This document shows, in pieces, positions 27,319 through 36,282 of a DNA stretch of 64,000 nucleotides (positions are counted from its first letter, which is position 1; each line of letters opens with the position of its first letter). The stretch spans positions 248,001-312,000 of the forward strand of contig CANGYQ010000001.1 of the NCBI GenBank assembly GCA_947458745.1. The letters run 5' to 3'. The stretch comes from Bryobacteraceae bacterium (GTDB lineage: Bacteria; Acidobacteriota; Terriglobia; Bryobacterales; Bryobacteraceae). Below the pieces are notes generated by a model, which saw only the letters and a list, made by a program, of their open reading frames with translations, had not been told where the DNA came from and ran no database searches. The translations under genes and the position numbers were made by a program.

Positions 27319-27780
27319 CTATTGGCCCAATAGGGCGTTAATCGCGATTTGCCCAATTGCTTCGTCCACTTCCGAAGGGGCCCCGCTGACGCCGATCCCT
27401 CCAATCGTCTGCCCGTCCACCTGGATCGGGAGCCCACCCTGATTGGGAAAGGCATCCGGGAAGGCGAGAACCTGGAGATTGCCGCTGGCTAACTGGTCCG
27501 CCGCTGCCTTGGAGGGCCGCCGGAAGATCGCTGCATGGCGCGCCTTCTTCTGGGCAAATTGAATCGTGTTGAGGCCCGCGCCGTCGGCCTTTTGCAGAAA
27601 CAGCACATTGCCGCTTTCGTCCACAATGCAAATAGTCACTTGAACGTTGCGCTTCTGCGCTTCGCCCTCGGCGGCGGCCACCATGGTCTTGATGGCGGCC
27701 AGATTAAGGGTCTTCTTGGTGGGGAGTTCGGCGGCAGTCATGGTCATTACCAGCAGTGAAGCAATGGTCAGCTTGATCAT
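27319..27780 (-). CDS. GlcG/HbpS-family heme-binding-like protein, exported
   Basis: A 153-residue DUF336-family protein with a signal peptide (MIKLTIASLLVMTMTAA). Family motifs are ICIVDESGNVLFLQKADGAG, FAQKKARHAAIFRRPS, and the glycine-rich GGLPIQVDGQTIGGIGVSGA. HbpS homologs bind heme and act extracellularly with two-component sensors; GlcG homologs have unknown roles. This one stands alone, upstream of nothing on its strand and convergent with the 97-residue ORF. Heme binding is inferred from family only. Confidence 0.82.
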   Translation of the reverse strand: MIKLTIASLLVMTMTAAELPTKKTLNLAAIKTMVAAAEGEAQKRNVQVTICIVDESGNVLFLQKADGAGLNTIQFAQKKARHAAIFRRPSKAAADQLASGNLQVLAFPDAFPNQGGLPIQVDGQTIGGIGVSGAPSEVDEAIGQIAINALLGQ

Positions 27781-27861
27781 GGCAATGATACTACCAGTGT
27801 GGCTCCGTTAGCCGCCAACAGTCTGGCGCTTGACGAAAAATTGTCACCCTGTCCCCTGCTG

Positions 27862-27974
27862 ACGTGTGCCGATTTGAAACACGTGTACCGAAACGGACCT
27901 GGAATTCCCATATGGTACAACCAGTACCACCAGTACGATTAACACTTAAGGGTAACCCTACCAACTTCTTAAGG
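27862..27974. promoter_or_regulatory. Repeat-rich region upstream of the sigma factor gene
   Basis: Between the divergent heme-protein and sigma genes three symmetric elements stand out. ACGTGT/ACACGT is inverted with an 11-nt spacer (27862-27884). GGTAC/GTACC is inverted with a 5-nt spacer (27914-27928). CTTAAGG occurs twice with 23 bp between repeat starts (27945 and 27968). They resemble regulator binding sites; I cannot name the regulator. Confidence 0.35.
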
Positions 27975-28017
27975 CCTTTTTCGGCGTTTGGCCACCGTAT
28001 TGCTAATACAGTGCCAT

Positions 28018-28800
28018 ATGTCAATGACGGCAGCCACCGCAAGAGCTCGTACACCAGAGCCCGAATTCGTACAGCCCACCACGGAGGAACGAGATCAGGT
28101 AGTACTAGAGCACTTACCGCTAGTGCGGGCGATCGCCACCCGCGTCCATGAGAATCTACCTGTTCACGTAGATGTGGATGACCTGATCCATGCCGGGATC
28201 ATGGGGTTGTTTGATGCCGCCACGAAGTACAATCCGGACAAGAAAGTGGCGTTTGCGGCCTATGCCAAGCACCGGATCAAGGGAGCCATACTCGATAGCC
28301 TCCGCCAAGCCGATTGGGCGTCGCGCGACCTGCGCCGCCGCCATAAGCAGGTGGAGCAGGTAACTCGGGATCTAGCGGCTGCCCTTCATCGCAACCCGAC
28401 CGAAGAAGAACTTGCGGCCAAGATGGGCGTCGATGTTGCGCGCTGGCGCCAGATGGTCCTGGATTTGCGCAACGTTGGCCTGGTCTCCGCCTCCACGCGC
28501 GCCCAGGAGCAGGAAGATTTGCCAGCTCCGGACTTCCCCGCCGGGCCGGAACTGCAGCCGGACCGGATGTGTGTGCATGAGCAGCTTCGGGATCGCCTGG
28601 GCACGGCCATGAAGTGTCTGCCGGAGCGCTACCAGACGGTGGTGAACCTCTACTACACCAACGAGATGACGATGAAAGAGATCGGCCACGTGTTGGGGAT
28701 CAACGAAAGCCGCGTCTCACAAATCCACAAAGCGGCACTCGAAAAGATGCACTTCGCGCTTCAACAGACTGGCGTCCAGTCCAGCGCGGCATTTGCCTGA
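28018..28800 (+). CDS. FliA/SigB-class sigma-70 family factor
   Basis: A 260-residue group 3 sigma factor (ATG 28018, or 28024). Region 2 is seen in LPLVRAIATRVHENLP, VDVDDLIHAGIMGLFDAA and AKHRIKGAILDSLRQADWASR. Region 3 is seen in NPTEEELAAKMGVD. Region 4 has the helix-turn-helix MKEIGHVLGINESRVSQIH. This pattern (DWASRDLRRR and ESRVSQIHK) is closest to FliA/WhiG-type factors. No flagellar genes or anti-sigma gene lie nearby, so its regulon is unknown. The upstream region is rich in inverted and direct repeats. Confidence 0.9.
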   Translation: MSMTAATARARTPEPEFVQPTTEERDQVVLEHLPLVRAIATRVHENLPVHVDVDDLIHAGIMGLFDAATKYNPDKKVAFAAYAKHRIKGAILDSLRQADWASRDLRRRHKQVEQVTRDLAAALHRNPTEEELAAKMGVDVARWRQMVLDLRNVGLVSASTRAQEQEDLPAPDFPAGPELQPDRMCVHEQLRDRLGTAMKCLPERYQTVVNLYYTNEMTMKEIGHVLGINESRVSQIHKAALEKMHFALQQTGVQSSAAFA

Positions 28801-28860
28801 TTCCACCGCTCTTGCGAATCGCGCCTCGGGCCGTTCAAGCAATACGCAAAAGGGTAAGGG

Positions 28861-30588
28861 CTACTTGAACTCAACCGTGTAGGGCATCACCTGCATCATG
28901 CCGCCGTGCAGCAGCCCCGGCTCAAATCCGGCCAGGCCGTGGCCCTTCAGCCAGGCCCGCACTTCCCGATCAGCCACGCTTTCCGTGGACTTGGTGAGGA
29001 ACCGCGCCACCAAGCTGCGTCGCGGCGGATAGGGCACCAGCCGAATGGACTCATCCGGCCCTAACTTGGCTTTGGCCTTCAGCAGAGAGATGGCCTTGTC
29101 GAGGCCGCCCAGTTCATCCACCAGCTTGCGGTCCTTGCCCTGCGAGCCCAGCCAGGCGCGCCCCTGGCCCAGCGCATCCACTTCCTCCACCTTCATCTTG
29201 CGGGCGTCCGCGACGCGCTTGAGGAAGCCCTGGTAGGTGGACATGATGCCTTCACGGAGTTTCGCCCGCGTCGGCTCCGACATGGGGCCATAGTCGGAAT
29301 CGATCAGCGCATTGCGGCCCCGGGCCAGAGAATCTTTGGTGACCCCGATCTTGTCGTACAACCCCTTCAGGTTGGGCTTGCCATAAATGACGCCAATGGA
29401 ACCGGTGATGGTGTTGGGATACGCCACAATCGGGTCACCCGTGGCGGCAATGTAGTAGCCGCCGGAAGCCGCGACGTCGGACATCGAAATCACGATCGGC
29501 TTTTTGGCGCTCAACAGCTTCATCTCGCGCAAAATGTCATCGGAGGCAATGGCATCGCCGCCAGGCGAATCGATGCGGACGATGACGCCACGCAGCGATT
29601 CATCATCGCGGGCGGCGCGCAGGGTCTTGACGAAATCCTCGGACATGATCGCTTCTGATTCGCCGAAGCCCCCGGCATGACCGCGCAGGATTGAGCCCGC
29701 CGCCACCACCAGCCCGAAACGGGGTCCCTTGCCGCGGCCCGATTCCCGGGCATACTCGCGCGCCCCGATATTGGTTACCTCGCTACCACCCAGCTTCTTG
29801 CGTAGCTCGTCGCGGAACTGATCCTCGTAGAGCAGGCCATCCACCAAGCCCAACGCCAGTGCCTTCTGACCGAGAAACGGACCGTCATCCATCATGGTCC
29901 GGATCTCGGCCGGGCTCTTCTTGCGGCCTTGGGCTATGGCTGAAACGATGGTGCCGTAGATGCCATCCAGCATCGACCCCAGCACTTCCCGCGTTTCGGG
30001 GCTCATCGCGGTCCGCCGGTAGGAGTCGCCCGCGTCCTTAAACTTGCCCGCCGTTTCAAACTCCATCTGGACACCCAGCTTGTCGAGCGTTCCCTTGTAG
30101 TAGGTAATCTCGGCACCCAGGCCCTTGACGTTCACCATGTCCTGTTCGGCCAGGTAAATCTTGTCGGCTGCGGTCGCCAGATAGTATTCACGGGCACCGG
30201 GCGTGCGCAGCCAGCAGAGAACGGGCTTGCCGCTCTTTTTGAACTCGACAATGGCGGACCGGACTTCATCGAGCTTGGCCCAGCCCGCGCTGACGCCGCG
30301 CGGAGTCAGCACGACGGCCTTGATCCGGCTATCGGTGGCCGCCGCGCGCAGGGCGCTCCATAGCTCCTGGACGGTGACGGCGCTCTGCGCTTCGAGAAAC
30401 GGCAGCGGCATCTCATCCGGCGGAGCCTCCGCGATGCCGCCTTCCAACTTCAACCACAGCGTAGAGTTGCTGGCGACGACCGGCGCACTTTCGCTGGCGC
30501 CAAAGCGGATGACGGCGAAAATCAACACCACACCCACGACGCCGGCCAGCAACAGCCCGCACAATATGCCAACCAGGAACTTACGCAT
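28861..30588 (-). CDS. sppA: Signal peptide peptidase SppA, 67K type
   Basis: A 575-residue membrane-anchored protease with one N-terminal TM segment (residues 4-27) and two tandem ClpP/crotonase-like domains. The Lys general base is in the first domain (AGKFKDAGDSYRR, near residue 184). The nucleophile is Ser375 in DVAASGGYYIAA in the second. This is the E. coli-type double-domain arrangement. It degrades remnant signal peptides in the inner membrane. The gene stands alone, 64 bp upstream of the isomerase gene end on the same strand. Confidence 0.94.
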   Translation of the reverse strand: MRKFLVGILCGLLLAGVVGVVLIFAVIRFGASESAPVVASNSTLWLKLEGGIAEAPPDEMPLPFLEAQSAVTVQELWSALRAAATDSRIKAVVLTPRGVSAGWAKLDEVRSAIVEFKKSGKPVLCWLRTPGAREYYLATAADKIYLAEQDMVNVKGLGAEITYYKGTLDKLGVQMEFETAGKFKDAGDSYRRTAMSPETREVLGSMLDGIYGTIVSAIAQGRKKSPAEIRTMMDDGPFLGQKALALGLVDGLLYEDQFRDELRKKLGGSEVTNIGAREYARESGRGKGPRFGLVVAAGSILRGHAGGFGESEAIMSEDFVKTLRAARDDESLRGVIVRIDSPGGDAIASDDILREMKLLSAKKPIVISMSDVAASGGYYIAATGDPIVAYPNTITGSIGVIYGKPNLKGLYDKIGVTKDSLARGRNALIDSDYGPMSEPTRAKLREGIMSTYQGFLKRVADARKMKVEEVDALGQGRAWLGSQGKDRKLVDELGGLDKAISLLKAKAKLGPDESIRLVPYPPRRSLVARFLTKSTESVADREVRAWLKGHGLAGFEPGLLHGGMMQVMPYTVEFK

Positions 30589-30652
30589 GTAAAGGATTGC
30601 CTCGGTAATCCGATTGTCGCTCGAAACCGCACCGGCCCCAGCCGGCGGGCGC

Positions 30653-31516
30653 CTAAGCGCCGTTCAAGATTAGATCGACACGTTGGGCGACATCCTTCAG
30701 GTAGGCGGCGTTGCCCTTGTTCAGCTCCACGGTCGCGTAGCCGGACCAGCCAATCTCGGTCAACGCCTGATGCACGGCCTTCCAATCAAGCTCCCCGTCG
30801 CGGAGGTTGACGAACTCGGCTTGGCGCTTCGCAAACTTGAAGTCCTTGAAGTGCAGCTTCGCGATGCGGTTCTTGCCCAGCGTCCGCACCCAATCCTGCG
30901 GGAAGCCAAACAGCAGCATGTTGCCGACATCGAGATAGGACCGGACCCAGGGCGACTTGAACTCGTCCACGTAGCGGGCCATTTCCATCGGCGAAAGCAG
31001 GAACTTGTTCCAGACATTCTCGACGGCAATGATCACCTTCGCCTTCTCGGCAAACGGGATCAGTGAGCGGATGTGCGCCTGGCTGCGCTTCCAGGCCTCT
31101 TCGTAGCGCACCTGCCCGTTCACCACCGCCGGCACCAGCAGCACGGTAGAGGCTCCGAACAACTTGGCCTGTTCGAAGCTGGACTTCATGCTCTCTACCG
31201 TCCGCTCCGGCACACCGGCTTCGGGCGAGGAGAGCGGGCTCTTCCAGTGCTCCATGTTCATGATGCCGTGGATGGGCAGCTTGGCTGATTGCGAAGCACG
31301 CGCGATCTCCTCGGCTTCCTTCATCGTGGGGACATTGCCCACTTCCATGGCGTCAAACCCCGCATCGCGGGCGACGGCGAACTTGTCGGCAATCGTTGCG
31401 CCCTCGTCGATCATGCCGAGCAGAACGGCTTTCTTGATGGGCAAACGGGCGGCGGTGGCCATGTTGGCGGCGGCTAAGGCCGCGGCGGTAGAGGTCGTAA
31501 ATTGGCGTCGGTTCAT
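30653..31516 (-). CDS. Sugar phosphate isomerase/epimerase-family protein, Tat-type signal
   Basis: A 287-residue AP-endonuclease-2/xylose isomerase-like TIM-barrel protein. The N-terminus (MNRRQFTTSTAAALAAANMA) is a twin-arginine signal. Metal-site blocks of the family are visible: VIIAVENVWNKFLLSP, RSYLDVGNMLLFG, IAKLHFKDFKF and GYATVELNKGNAAYL. It overlaps the next upstream gene, a paralogous isomerase, by 4 bp. Exported isomerases of this type are frequent in Acidobacteriota, and their natural substrates are mostly unknown. Confidence 0.88.
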   Translation of the reverse strand: MNRRQFTTSTAAALAAANMATAARLPIKKAVLLGMIDEGATIADKFAVARDAGFDAMEVGNVPTMKEAEEIARASQSAKLPIHGIMNMEHWKSPLSSPEAGVPERTVESMKSSFEQAKLFGASTVLLVPAVVNGQVRYEEAWKRSQAHIRSLIPFAEKAKVIIAVENVWNKFLLSPMEMARYVDEFKSPWVRSYLDVGNMLLFGFPQDWVRTLGKNRIAKLHFKDFKFAKRQAEFVNLRDGELDWKAVHQALTEIGWSGYATVELNKGNAAYLKDVAQRVDLILNGA

Positions 31517-32430
31517 GCGAAAGTCACTCCCGCGGCCGCGCCCATCTTCCGGATGTGGCGAGCCGCTTCCTCATATTCTTCGGCGGACTTCAAGTGCTCC
31601 ATCATCAGCGGCGGCTGCTGCGGCAGCTGGGCCAGTTCGCTCAGGATGGGCCGATAATCAATCTCACCACGTCCGGGGATCACCTCGACAAAGTGGACCT
31701 GCAACTCGGGCGTCCAGGCCACATCCTTGGCATGACAGGAAGCGATCCAGCGGCCCAGCTTGCGAATGGTCTCCCGCGTAAACTCCGCATTGCGGTACAT
31801 CTTCTCTGGCGTGTTGATGGCATTGAAGACATCCAGATGCACGCCAAAGGCCTTGCGGTCGATGGCCTTCATCAGCTTCAGATAGCTGTCCGCATCGTGC
31901 GGCAGGCTCCAGCCCATGATCTCGAGCGAAAAGACGGTCCGCGTCGGCTTGACGGCATCGATCACTTTGCGGCAGTTCTCCACCGTCAGGTCGAAAAACT
32001 CGGTCGAGAAATTCTTAGGGTGCGGACCATACCAGACCGTCGGATGAAATGAGCCCGCGATGTCGACGCAGCAGCGCGCACCCACGGCCTCCGCCAGGGC
32101 CAACCGTTCCTGCACGTAGGTGAAGTTCTTGGCGCGCTTGGCTAGATCCGGGTCCAGCATGTTCACCCAAGCACCTACCTCGGCGATCACGACGCCTTCC
32201 TTGGCAAACGCCGCCTCAATGGCCTTGACGTGGACACCATCCTTGACGTCGGCCTTGGGGCAGTAAGCCGCGCCGTAACCCAGGCGCTTGTGTTCGCGCG
32301 CCAGTTCGGCCGGATCGTCGGACTTCAAGTAGATGGGTCCGCCCAACCGGATGGGCTTCGCAGCGGCCTGGGCGGCGGAGGCCGCCAGCGGCAAAGCCAT
32401 GGGGGCAGCGAGGAGTTGGCGACGGGTCAC
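31513..32430 (-). CDS. Sugar phosphate isomerase/epimerase-family protein, exported
   Basis: A 305-residue TIM-barrel protein started by GTG at 32430. It has a twin-arginine signal (MTRRQLLAAPMALPLAAS). The metal-ligand segments resemble its neighbour: VFSLEIMGWSLPHDADSY, FGVHLDVFNAINTPE, IASCHAKDVAW and VEVIPGRGEIDYRPI. The two genes overlap by 4 bp and probably work on related substrates in the periplasm. Together with the Gfo/Idh genes nearby they suggest periplasmic processing of sugars or sugar acids. Confidence 0.88.
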   Translation of the reverse strand: MTRRQLLAAPMALPLAASAAQAAAKPIRLGGPIYLKSDDPAELAREHKRLGYGAAYCPKADVKDGVHVKAIEAAFAKEGVVIAEVGAWVNMLDPDLAKRAKNFTYVQERLALAEAVGARCCVDIAGSFHPTVWYGPHPKNFSTEFFDLTVENCRKVIDAVKPTRTVFSLEIMGWSLPHDADSYLKLMKAIDRKAFGVHLDVFNAINTPEKMYRNAEFTRETIRKLGRWIASCHAKDVAWTPELQVHFVEVIPGRGEIDYRPILSELAQLPQQPPLMMEHLKSAEEYEEAARHIRKMGAAAGVTFA

Positions 32431-32470
32431 GCCCTGATTCTATCGCTCACCGGGCGGGCCCGGGTAAACG

Positions 32471-32510
32471 AAAAAATGCCCGGCGGAGGCTGGTCAGGCC
32501 ATCGCCGGGC
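32471..32510 (-). terminator. Rho-independent terminator after the response regulator
   Basis: On the minus strand GCCCGGCG and CGCCGGGC (32510-32503 and 32485-32478) form an 8-bp GC stem. It is followed by ATTTTTT. It lies 30 bp after the stop of the response regulator gene and closes the two-component operon. Confidence 0.8.
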
Positions 32511-32539
32511 TTAGGGGAGGATCAATCAACGAAAATCGG

Positions 32540-33205
32540 TTAGGCCATGGCGGGCAGCTGGATGATCTTCTTCTGGATCGCGTACTGCACCAGTTGAGCC
32601 TTGTTGTGAATGTCCAGCTTGCGCATCAGGTTGAACTTGTGAGCCTCAATCGTTTTGACGCTCAGGTTCAAGTCGCCGGCGATCTCCTTGACGGAGTTGC
32701 CTTCGGCCAGCATCTTCAGTACTTCGCGCTCGCGGTTGGTGAGCGTGGCGAAGCGGGGGGTGCGGGTTTGGGTTTTGACGCGGCTGCGGAAATCGTCCAC
32801 CAGTTGCGACAGCATGCGGGGTGAAAGATAGCTGCCTCCTCGATGAACGTCGCGGACTGCGGCGGAGAGCTGCGTGGAGGGTGAATCCTTCAATACGTAA
32901 CCACTGGCACCCACTTCCATGCTTTCGATGAGGTAATCCTCGTCGTCGTACATGGTGAGAAACAAAACCTTCACTTCGGGACGAGCTTTGCGGATCTGGC
33001 GCGTGGCTTCAAAGCAGCTCATGCCGGGCATGCTGACATCCATCACGACGACGTCGGGACGTAGCTCCGCCGCGCGTTCAATGGCCTCGCCACCGTTAGA
33101 CGCTTCACCAATGACTTCGAAATCAGGCTCGGCCGCCAGCAGGGTCTTGATGCCCTGGCGGAATAGCGTGTGATCGTCGGCAAGCAGGATACGAATCTGC
33201 GGCAT
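32540..33205 (-). CDS. NarL/LuxR-family response regulator
   Basis: A 221-residue response regulator. The receiver domain has the acidic pocket (LLADDHTLF), phospho-acceptor Asp56 (VVVMDVSMPG), the switch Thr in VLFLTMYDDED, and Lys106 (GYVLKDSPS). The C-terminal LuxR-type helix-turn-helix is LTNREREVLKMLAEG to IAGDLNLSVKTIEAHK. It follows a HisKA_3-type sensor kinase by 27 bp and is followed by a strong terminator, so the two form one operon. The output genes are not known. Confidence 0.94.
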   Translation of the reverse strand: MPQIRILLADDHTLFRQGIKTLLAAEPDFEVIGEASNGGEAIERAAELRPDVVVMDVSMPGMSCFEATRQIRKARPEVKVLFLTMYDDEDYLIESMEVGASGYVLKDSPSTQLSAAVRDVHRGGSYLSPRMLSQLVDDFRSRVKTQTRTPRFATLTNREREVLKMLAEGNSVKEIAGDLNLSVKTIEAHKFNLMRKLDIHNKAQLVQYAIQKKIIQLPAMA

Positions 33206-33232
33206 GTTCTCCTCTAGTTATCGTCAGCTCAA

Positions 33233-34396
33233 TCAATTCGCCGGCAACTCGATAGCGATCGCGGTACCCCGGCCGGGACGGCTGGACACATCCATGCGTC
33301 CCCCCAGCAGTGCTACACGGTCCCGCATTCCTGCCAGCCCGAACGACTCCGGCCTGGCCATCGCTCCGGTTGGCTCAAAACCCCGGCCGTCATCTCTCAC
33401 CTTGAGCCTGATATACCCATCGGCTAAATTGAGCGAAACTGTTACGTTTTTTGCTTCCGCATGGCGCGCGGCATTGTTCAGGCACTCTTGCGCCAGCCGG
33501 TACACCACTAGTTCCAGCTTCTCGGGCAAGCGCGGCAGATCACTCACCTGCATCGACACCTGGGCCGGCTGCACCCACCGCAAGCGGGAAGACAGCTGCC
33601 GCACGGCGGGCGCCAGGCCCAGCTTGGTGAGCACTTCCGGGCTCAGTGCGCTCAAGATCCGGCGAATCTCGTTCACGACGTGCTCGGTCATCTGACGGGC
33701 TTCGCGCGCGCGGTCCCGGTTGGGGCCATCCAGCGCCTGCTCCAGCATCTCCAGGCTCAGCCGGATCACCAGCAACGACTGTCCAGCCTCGTCATGCAGT
33801 TCCTGGCTGATGCGGCGGCGCTCCCGTTCGGCCACTTCTGTCAACGTTCCGGCCAACCGGCGCGCCTGCTCTTCGCGGCGGGCCTTCTCACCCGCCGCCA
33901 GGCAGCGCTCCGCGGCAATGCGCAAGACATCCAACTCGCGGGGCAGCCAGGGGTAAGGCTTATCGAACCGCAGCTCAATCAGTCCGTCATGATCAAGCGG
34001 GACGGACCAGATCGTCACGGGACCCGTCTCACATTTGGCACGCGACGAACTCATGGCCTGCGGATAGCGGATTGAGACCGCGTCGGCACGAGCATAAGTC
34101 TTTAGAGCCGCTTCAAAGTGCCGCAGCGTTTCTGCCAAGCTGGACGATTCCAATTCCGCCCGGAACAGCTCTTCCAGCAGAGCCACCTCTGCCTCACGCA
34201 CCTCGACGTAGCTGCGCGTCAGGATCAGCTCAATGGTGCGGACATCAGCGGCGGGGACGCGCTTTTCGAGCCACCCGACCACGTCGGCCACGGTGGCACC
34301 CAGCTTGGCTAAACGCCGGCTGTTGTACTCGGTTTGTTCTTCCAGTGCCGGGTCCGCTGACAGCAGTTGCAGCGGCTTGCGCCAAGTGGCCTTCAC
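33233..34396 (-). CDS. Cytoplasmic sensor histidine kinase, NarX/DesK type
   Basis: A 387-residue kinase with a HisKA_3 dimerisation domain. The phospho-accepting His201 lies in RRRISQELHDEAGQS. The HATPase domain has the N box (AQECLNNAARHAEAK) and the glycine-rich DDGRGFEPTG and GLAGMRDRVALLGG. The N-terminal 190 residues are helical and contain a GAF-like segment (DAVSIRYPQAMSSSRAK to RCLAAGEKARREE). No TM segment is predicted, so the signal is cytosolic. The response regulator partner lies 27 bp downstream. The signal cannot be deduced. Confidence 0.9.
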   Translation of the reverse strand: MKATWRKPLQLLSADPALEEQTEYNSRRLAKLGATVADVVGWLEKRVPAADVRTIELILTRSYVEVREAEVALLEELFRAELESSSLAETLRHFEAALKTYARADAVSIRYPQAMSSSRAKCETGPVTIWSVPLDHDGLIELRFDKPYPWLPRELDVLRIAAERCLAAGEKARREEQARRLAGTLTEVAERERRRISQELHDEAGQSLLVIRLSLEMLEQALDGPNRDRAREARQMTEHVVNEIRRILSALSPEVLTKLGLAPAVRQLSSRLRWVQPAQVSMQVSDLPRLPEKLELVVYRLAQECLNNAARHAEAKNVTVSLNLADGYIRLKVRDDGRGFEPTGAMARPESFGLAGMRDRVALLGGRMDVSSRPGRGTAIAIELPAN

Positions 34397-34492
34397 AAAA
34401 AGGTTATCGGCGCGGGTCGGGCATCCCTTTAGCTGAAATCGGGCACGCTTAAGGTGAGCTCAGGTATACGCCTGGTGCGGCGGGACCGCTGA

Positions 34493-35725
34493 CTACGGGA
34501 CGGCACCCTCAGGCCGCAGCAACTCCACCACTTCAGCCTGGGAGTTCGCGAGCGCCACATCCAGCGCCGTTTGCCCCGCTTTGTTGCGCTTCCCCAAGTC
34601 AGCCCTACGTTCCACCAGCAGTTCGACCAGATCGCGGCGGCCCCAACTGGCGGCGTGATGCAAGGGGGTTGCGCCAGTCTCGGTGTCGATCGCATTGACG
34701 CTGGCACCTTCGGTGATTAGCAACTCCGCCACGGCCCGCTTGCCGGCCAATGCTGCATCATGCAGGGCGGTGGCACCGGCAGCGTTGCGGGCATCCACTT
34801 TGGCCCCCGCCTTGATCAGCAACTCCGCGATGTCGCGATGGCCCTTCAGTGCGGCATCATGCAGCAAGGTGCCACCGCTGGCCGTGCGGGCGTTTGCGTC
34901 AGCGCCTTTCCCCAGCAGCAACGCGACAATGTCGCCCTGCCCACGCATCACCGCCTCGGCTAACTGGCGCGAGCCGCTCTGCTCCGGCCCAGAGAACTTG
35001 GCCCCCCGCTGGAGCAGCAGATCAATGACGCGCGTGTGCTTGTGGCGGATCGCTTCATCCAGCGCGGTGACACCGGAGTTGTCGCGCGCTTCCAGTTCAG
35101 CGCCGGCCGCCAGTAGCAGTTCGGCTACTTCCAAATGCCCCTTCACCGCGGCCTCATGCAGAGGAGTGACCCCCGAATCTTTATTCCGGTTGCGCGCATT
35201 GGCCCCCTTGGCCAGCAACAATCGCGCCACTTCCGTCTGCCCCTTCCAGGCCGCTTCATCCATGGGCGTGGACCCTTGCGTGTCGGTGGCATTGACGTCG
35301 CTGCCGCGGGCGATCAGCAACTCGGCGATCTCCTTGTGGCCACGGCTGGCCGCCAGATGCAGCGCAGTCGAACCAGATCGGTAACGGACCTTGACGTCAG
35401 CCCCTTTGTCGAGCAAGATCTTCACGATCTCGACGTGGTTGGTGAGAATGGCGTAATGCAGCGGCGTGGAGCCGCCTTCAGAATGCGCGGCGTTGGGGTC
35501 GGCACCGGCGGCAATCAGAATCCAGGCCAGATTGGAATCGCCATTCCAGGCCGCCTCATGCAGTGCGGTGCCGCCGAGGGCGTCGCGCTCGTTGACCGGA
35601 GCTCCTGCTTCCAGCAGGGCTTTCACCTTGGCCGCATCGCCCGCGCGGACAGCCTGATGCAGCTCACCCGCGGTGACGCTCCATCCCAGCAACGCGGCGA
35701 ACAACAACTTCACGGCATGCCTCAA
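34493..35725 (-). CDS. Ankyrin-repeat protein, exported
   Basis: A 410-residue protein with a signal peptide (MRHAVKLLFAALLGWSVTAG) and about eleven ankyrin repeats filling the rest. Consensus repeats include GGTALHEAAWNGDSNLAWIL, GSTALHLAASRGHKEIAELL and GATALHDAALAGKRAVAELL. It starts 31 bp after the TlpA-like gene on the same strand. Repeats are very regular, so recent internal duplication is likely. It presumably binds a periplasmic protein; the partner is unknown. It is a distinct gene from the truncated ankyrin protein at the left edge. Confidence 0.9.
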   Translation of the reverse strand: MRHAVKLLFAALLGWSVTAGELHQAVRAGDAAKVKALLEAGAPVNERDALGGTALHEAAWNGDSNLAWILIAAGADPNAAHSEGGSTPLHYAILTNHVEIVKILLDKGADVKVRYRSGSTALHLAASRGHKEIAELLIARGSDVNATDTQGSTPMDEAAWKGQTEVARLLLAKGANARNRNKDSGVTPLHEAAVKGHLEVAELLLAAGAELEARDNSGVTALDEAIRHKHTRVIDLLLQRGAKFSGPEQSGSRQLAEAVMRGQGDIVALLLGKGADANARTASGGTLLHDAALKGHRDIAELLIKAGAKVDARNAAGATALHDAALAGKRAVAELLITEGASVNAIDTETGATPLHHAASWGRRDLVELLVERRADLGKRNKAGQTALDVALANSQAEVVELLRPEGAVP

Positions 35726-35756
35726 TTCCGCTATCCCCTGCTCATCCCGCAGCTGC

Positions 35757-36278
35757 TCAGGGCCGGGGCTTTTCAGCGAGCAGCCGGTCTACCACCGCCG
35801 ACAGCTCTTCCAGTGTCTGCATCGTGTTCTCACTGCCCCAATCCTCGCGAATCTGGCCGGCGCCGTCGATCACAAAGACGTGCGGCAGCTCAATACGGGG
35901 ACGTGCGGGGGAGACCTTCAAGTAGGAGGCCGCCACTTGCCCGCAGTCAAACAGAATGGGGTTCGAGATCTTCTCGGCTTCCATGAAAGCCTTGACCGTG
36001 TTCAGATTGTCCGGTGGCAGCGCGATACCCAACACGGCGATCTTGTTGCCATACTTCTGCTGGGCTTTAGCCAGTAGTTTGGCGGTGTACTTACAGACCG
36101 GGCAGTCGGACTTCATCAACTCGATGATCAGCACGCGCCCGCGATAGTCCTGCGGATCATGCTGCTTCAAGTTGACGTCAGGCAGTGAGAAACCCGGCGC
36201 GCGGCGGCCGGACAGTTCCCCCGCCGGCAACCCCAAACTCAGCGCAAGTGCCACCCCCAGGTGAACCCAGTGCTTCAT
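35757..36278 (-). CDS. TlpA-like thioredoxin-fold protein, exported
   Basis: A 173-residue protein with a signal peptide (about 1-21) and a redoxin/AhpC-TSA fold. The active site is CPVC (Cys59, Cys62) in MKSDCPVCKYTAKLLA. The cis-Pro region is in IELPHVFVIDGAG. Such proteins act in periplasmic disulfide exchange or cytochrome maturation. It lies between mtnA (4 bp upstream) and the ankyrin gene (31 bp downstream) on one strand, so probably one transcript. The specific electron donor is not identifiable here. Confidence 0.85.
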   Translation of the reverse strand: MKHWVHLGVALALSLGLPAGELSGRRAPGFSLPDVNLKQHDPQDYRGRVLIIELMKSDCPVCKYTAKLLAKAQQKYGNKIAVLGIALPPDNLNTVKAFMEAEKISNPILFDCGQVAASYLKVSPARPRIELPHVFVIDGAGQIREDWGSENTMQTLEELSAVVDRLLAEKPRP

Positions 36279-36282
36279 GCCC

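Noticed and set aside
28861-30588. Possible two-gene split of SppA
   Set aside because: The 575-residue length matches the double-domain 67K type, with Lys and Ser in the two halves as expected, so it is one gene.
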